From positions 1 to 5,424 of the forward strand of contig JADFQF010000136.1 of assembly GCA_022561955.1 (NCBI GenBank): 5,424 bases of DNA, given 5' to 3'. The DNA is from Chloroflexota bacterium (GTDB lineage Bacteria; Chloroflexota; Dehalococcoidia; SAR202; UBA11138). Positions 5,307 to 5,424 of this stretch are shown here, piece after piece. Both the position numbers and the translations under genes were made by a program. Within the stretch, counting starts at the first letter, position 1. Each line of letters starts with the position of its first letter. A model generated the notes under the pieces. It was not told where the DNA came from. It was given only the letters and a program-made list of their open reading frames with translations, and made no database searches.

Positions 5307-5329
5307 CTGGATTCCGGCTTTCGCCGGAA
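5307..5329. repeat. REP-like extragenic palindrome, copy 2 (GAAA loop on - strand, right arm shortened)
   Basis: The left arm CTGGATTCCGGC is identical to copy 1, and the shared block including the preceding CT is 14 bp (5146-5159 and 5305-5318). The loop is TTTC, the complement of copy 1's GAAA, so this copy is oppositely oriented. The right arm GCCGGAA (5323-5329) pairs for only seven bases, then diverges into CGACG instead of completing TCCAG. This asymmetry is common in this repeat class. Confidence 0.85.
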
Positions 5330-5424
5330 CGACGGAGGCCTGGGAGCACGTTCGTTGAGCGGGTTCATTATGGTGCCTTCGATCTGCCGCAGGAACACCT
5401 ATCTCATCGTTCAAGGACTTCCGC

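Larger units (their letters stand above)
5070..5424. other. Gene-free 3' region with terminator and two REP-like palindromes
   Basis: After the last SDR stop there is no ORF with a convincing start, ribosome-binding site or recognisable protein. Open frames here run straight through the palindromes and give the FRRKPES / VPAKAGIQ peptides that such repeats produce when translated. Contents: the terminator at the left, palindrome 1, about 130 bp of unassigned sequence (5176-5306), palindrome 2, and about 95 bp to the window edge with nothing I can identify. Confidence 0.7.

Noticed and set aside
5148..5329. CRISPR array from the two similar palindromes
   Set aside because: There are only two copies, with different loops, unequal arms and a 131-bp spacer. 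That fits REP-like repeats, not CRISPR.
5192..5414. Two minus-strand small ORFs of 60-68 codons at the right end
   Set aside because: Both run through the palindromic repeat and yield FRRKPES / VPAKAGIQ peptides, a known artefact of translating these extragenic repeats. No good ribosome-binding site or domain was seen.
5404..5424. Possible C-terminus (AEVLER, TGA) of a minus-strand gene entering from the right
   Set aside because: Six codons are too few to support a gene call.

Overview
The window looks like a piece of an environmental bacterial chromosome of moderately high GC. I infer a member of the Chloroflexota (Dehalococcoidia / SAR202-like). The grounds are the style of the short orphan prepilin, the tandem MFE-2-like short-chain dehydrogenases (SDRs), the THI5-like binding protein and the extragenic GAAA-loop palindromes. 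This is pattern recognition, not a phylogenetic result. Three of the seven genes appear to start with TTG.

Layout. Positions 1-516 hold the 3' end of a substrate-binding protein of an ABC importer (SsuA/THI5/NMT1 fold). A small zinc-ribbon gene (550-798, +) follows 33 bp later. An AT-rich, palindrome-rich gap (799-922) leads into a short type IV prepilin-like gene (923-1318, +). That gene converges, 14 bp away, on a minus-strand pair: a histidine-phosphatase-family enzyme (2779-2084) and then a DUF1614 integral membrane protein (2022-1333). A 290-bp divergent intergenic region (2780-3069) separates this pair from two tandem plus-strand SDR genes (3070-3993 and 4104-5069). The SDR pair ends at a strong intrinsic terminator (5095-5124). 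The last 300 bp have no credible gene and carry two REP-like palindromes with opposite loop orientation.

The most interesting point is the SDR pair. The two proteins align without gaps over the first 190 residues. They resemble the dehydrogenase domain of peroxisomal multifunctional enzyme 2 ((3R)-hydroxyacyl-CoA dehydrogenase type) and share an unusual C-terminal tail. The downstream copy keeps the YxxxK catalytic pair (Tyr164, Lys168). The upstream copy has Leu164 and Ser168 there, although its Rossmann nucleotide-binding motif is intact and the frame is open. This suggests a pseudoenzyme next to its active paralogue, possibly as two subunits of one heteromeric dehydrogenase. Identity between the copies is about 77% over residues 1-60 but only about 37% over residues 61-190, so the pair is a mosaic.

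The remaining genes are ordinary accessory or housekeeping functions. No RNA gene, CRISPR array, transposase or phage gene was seen.
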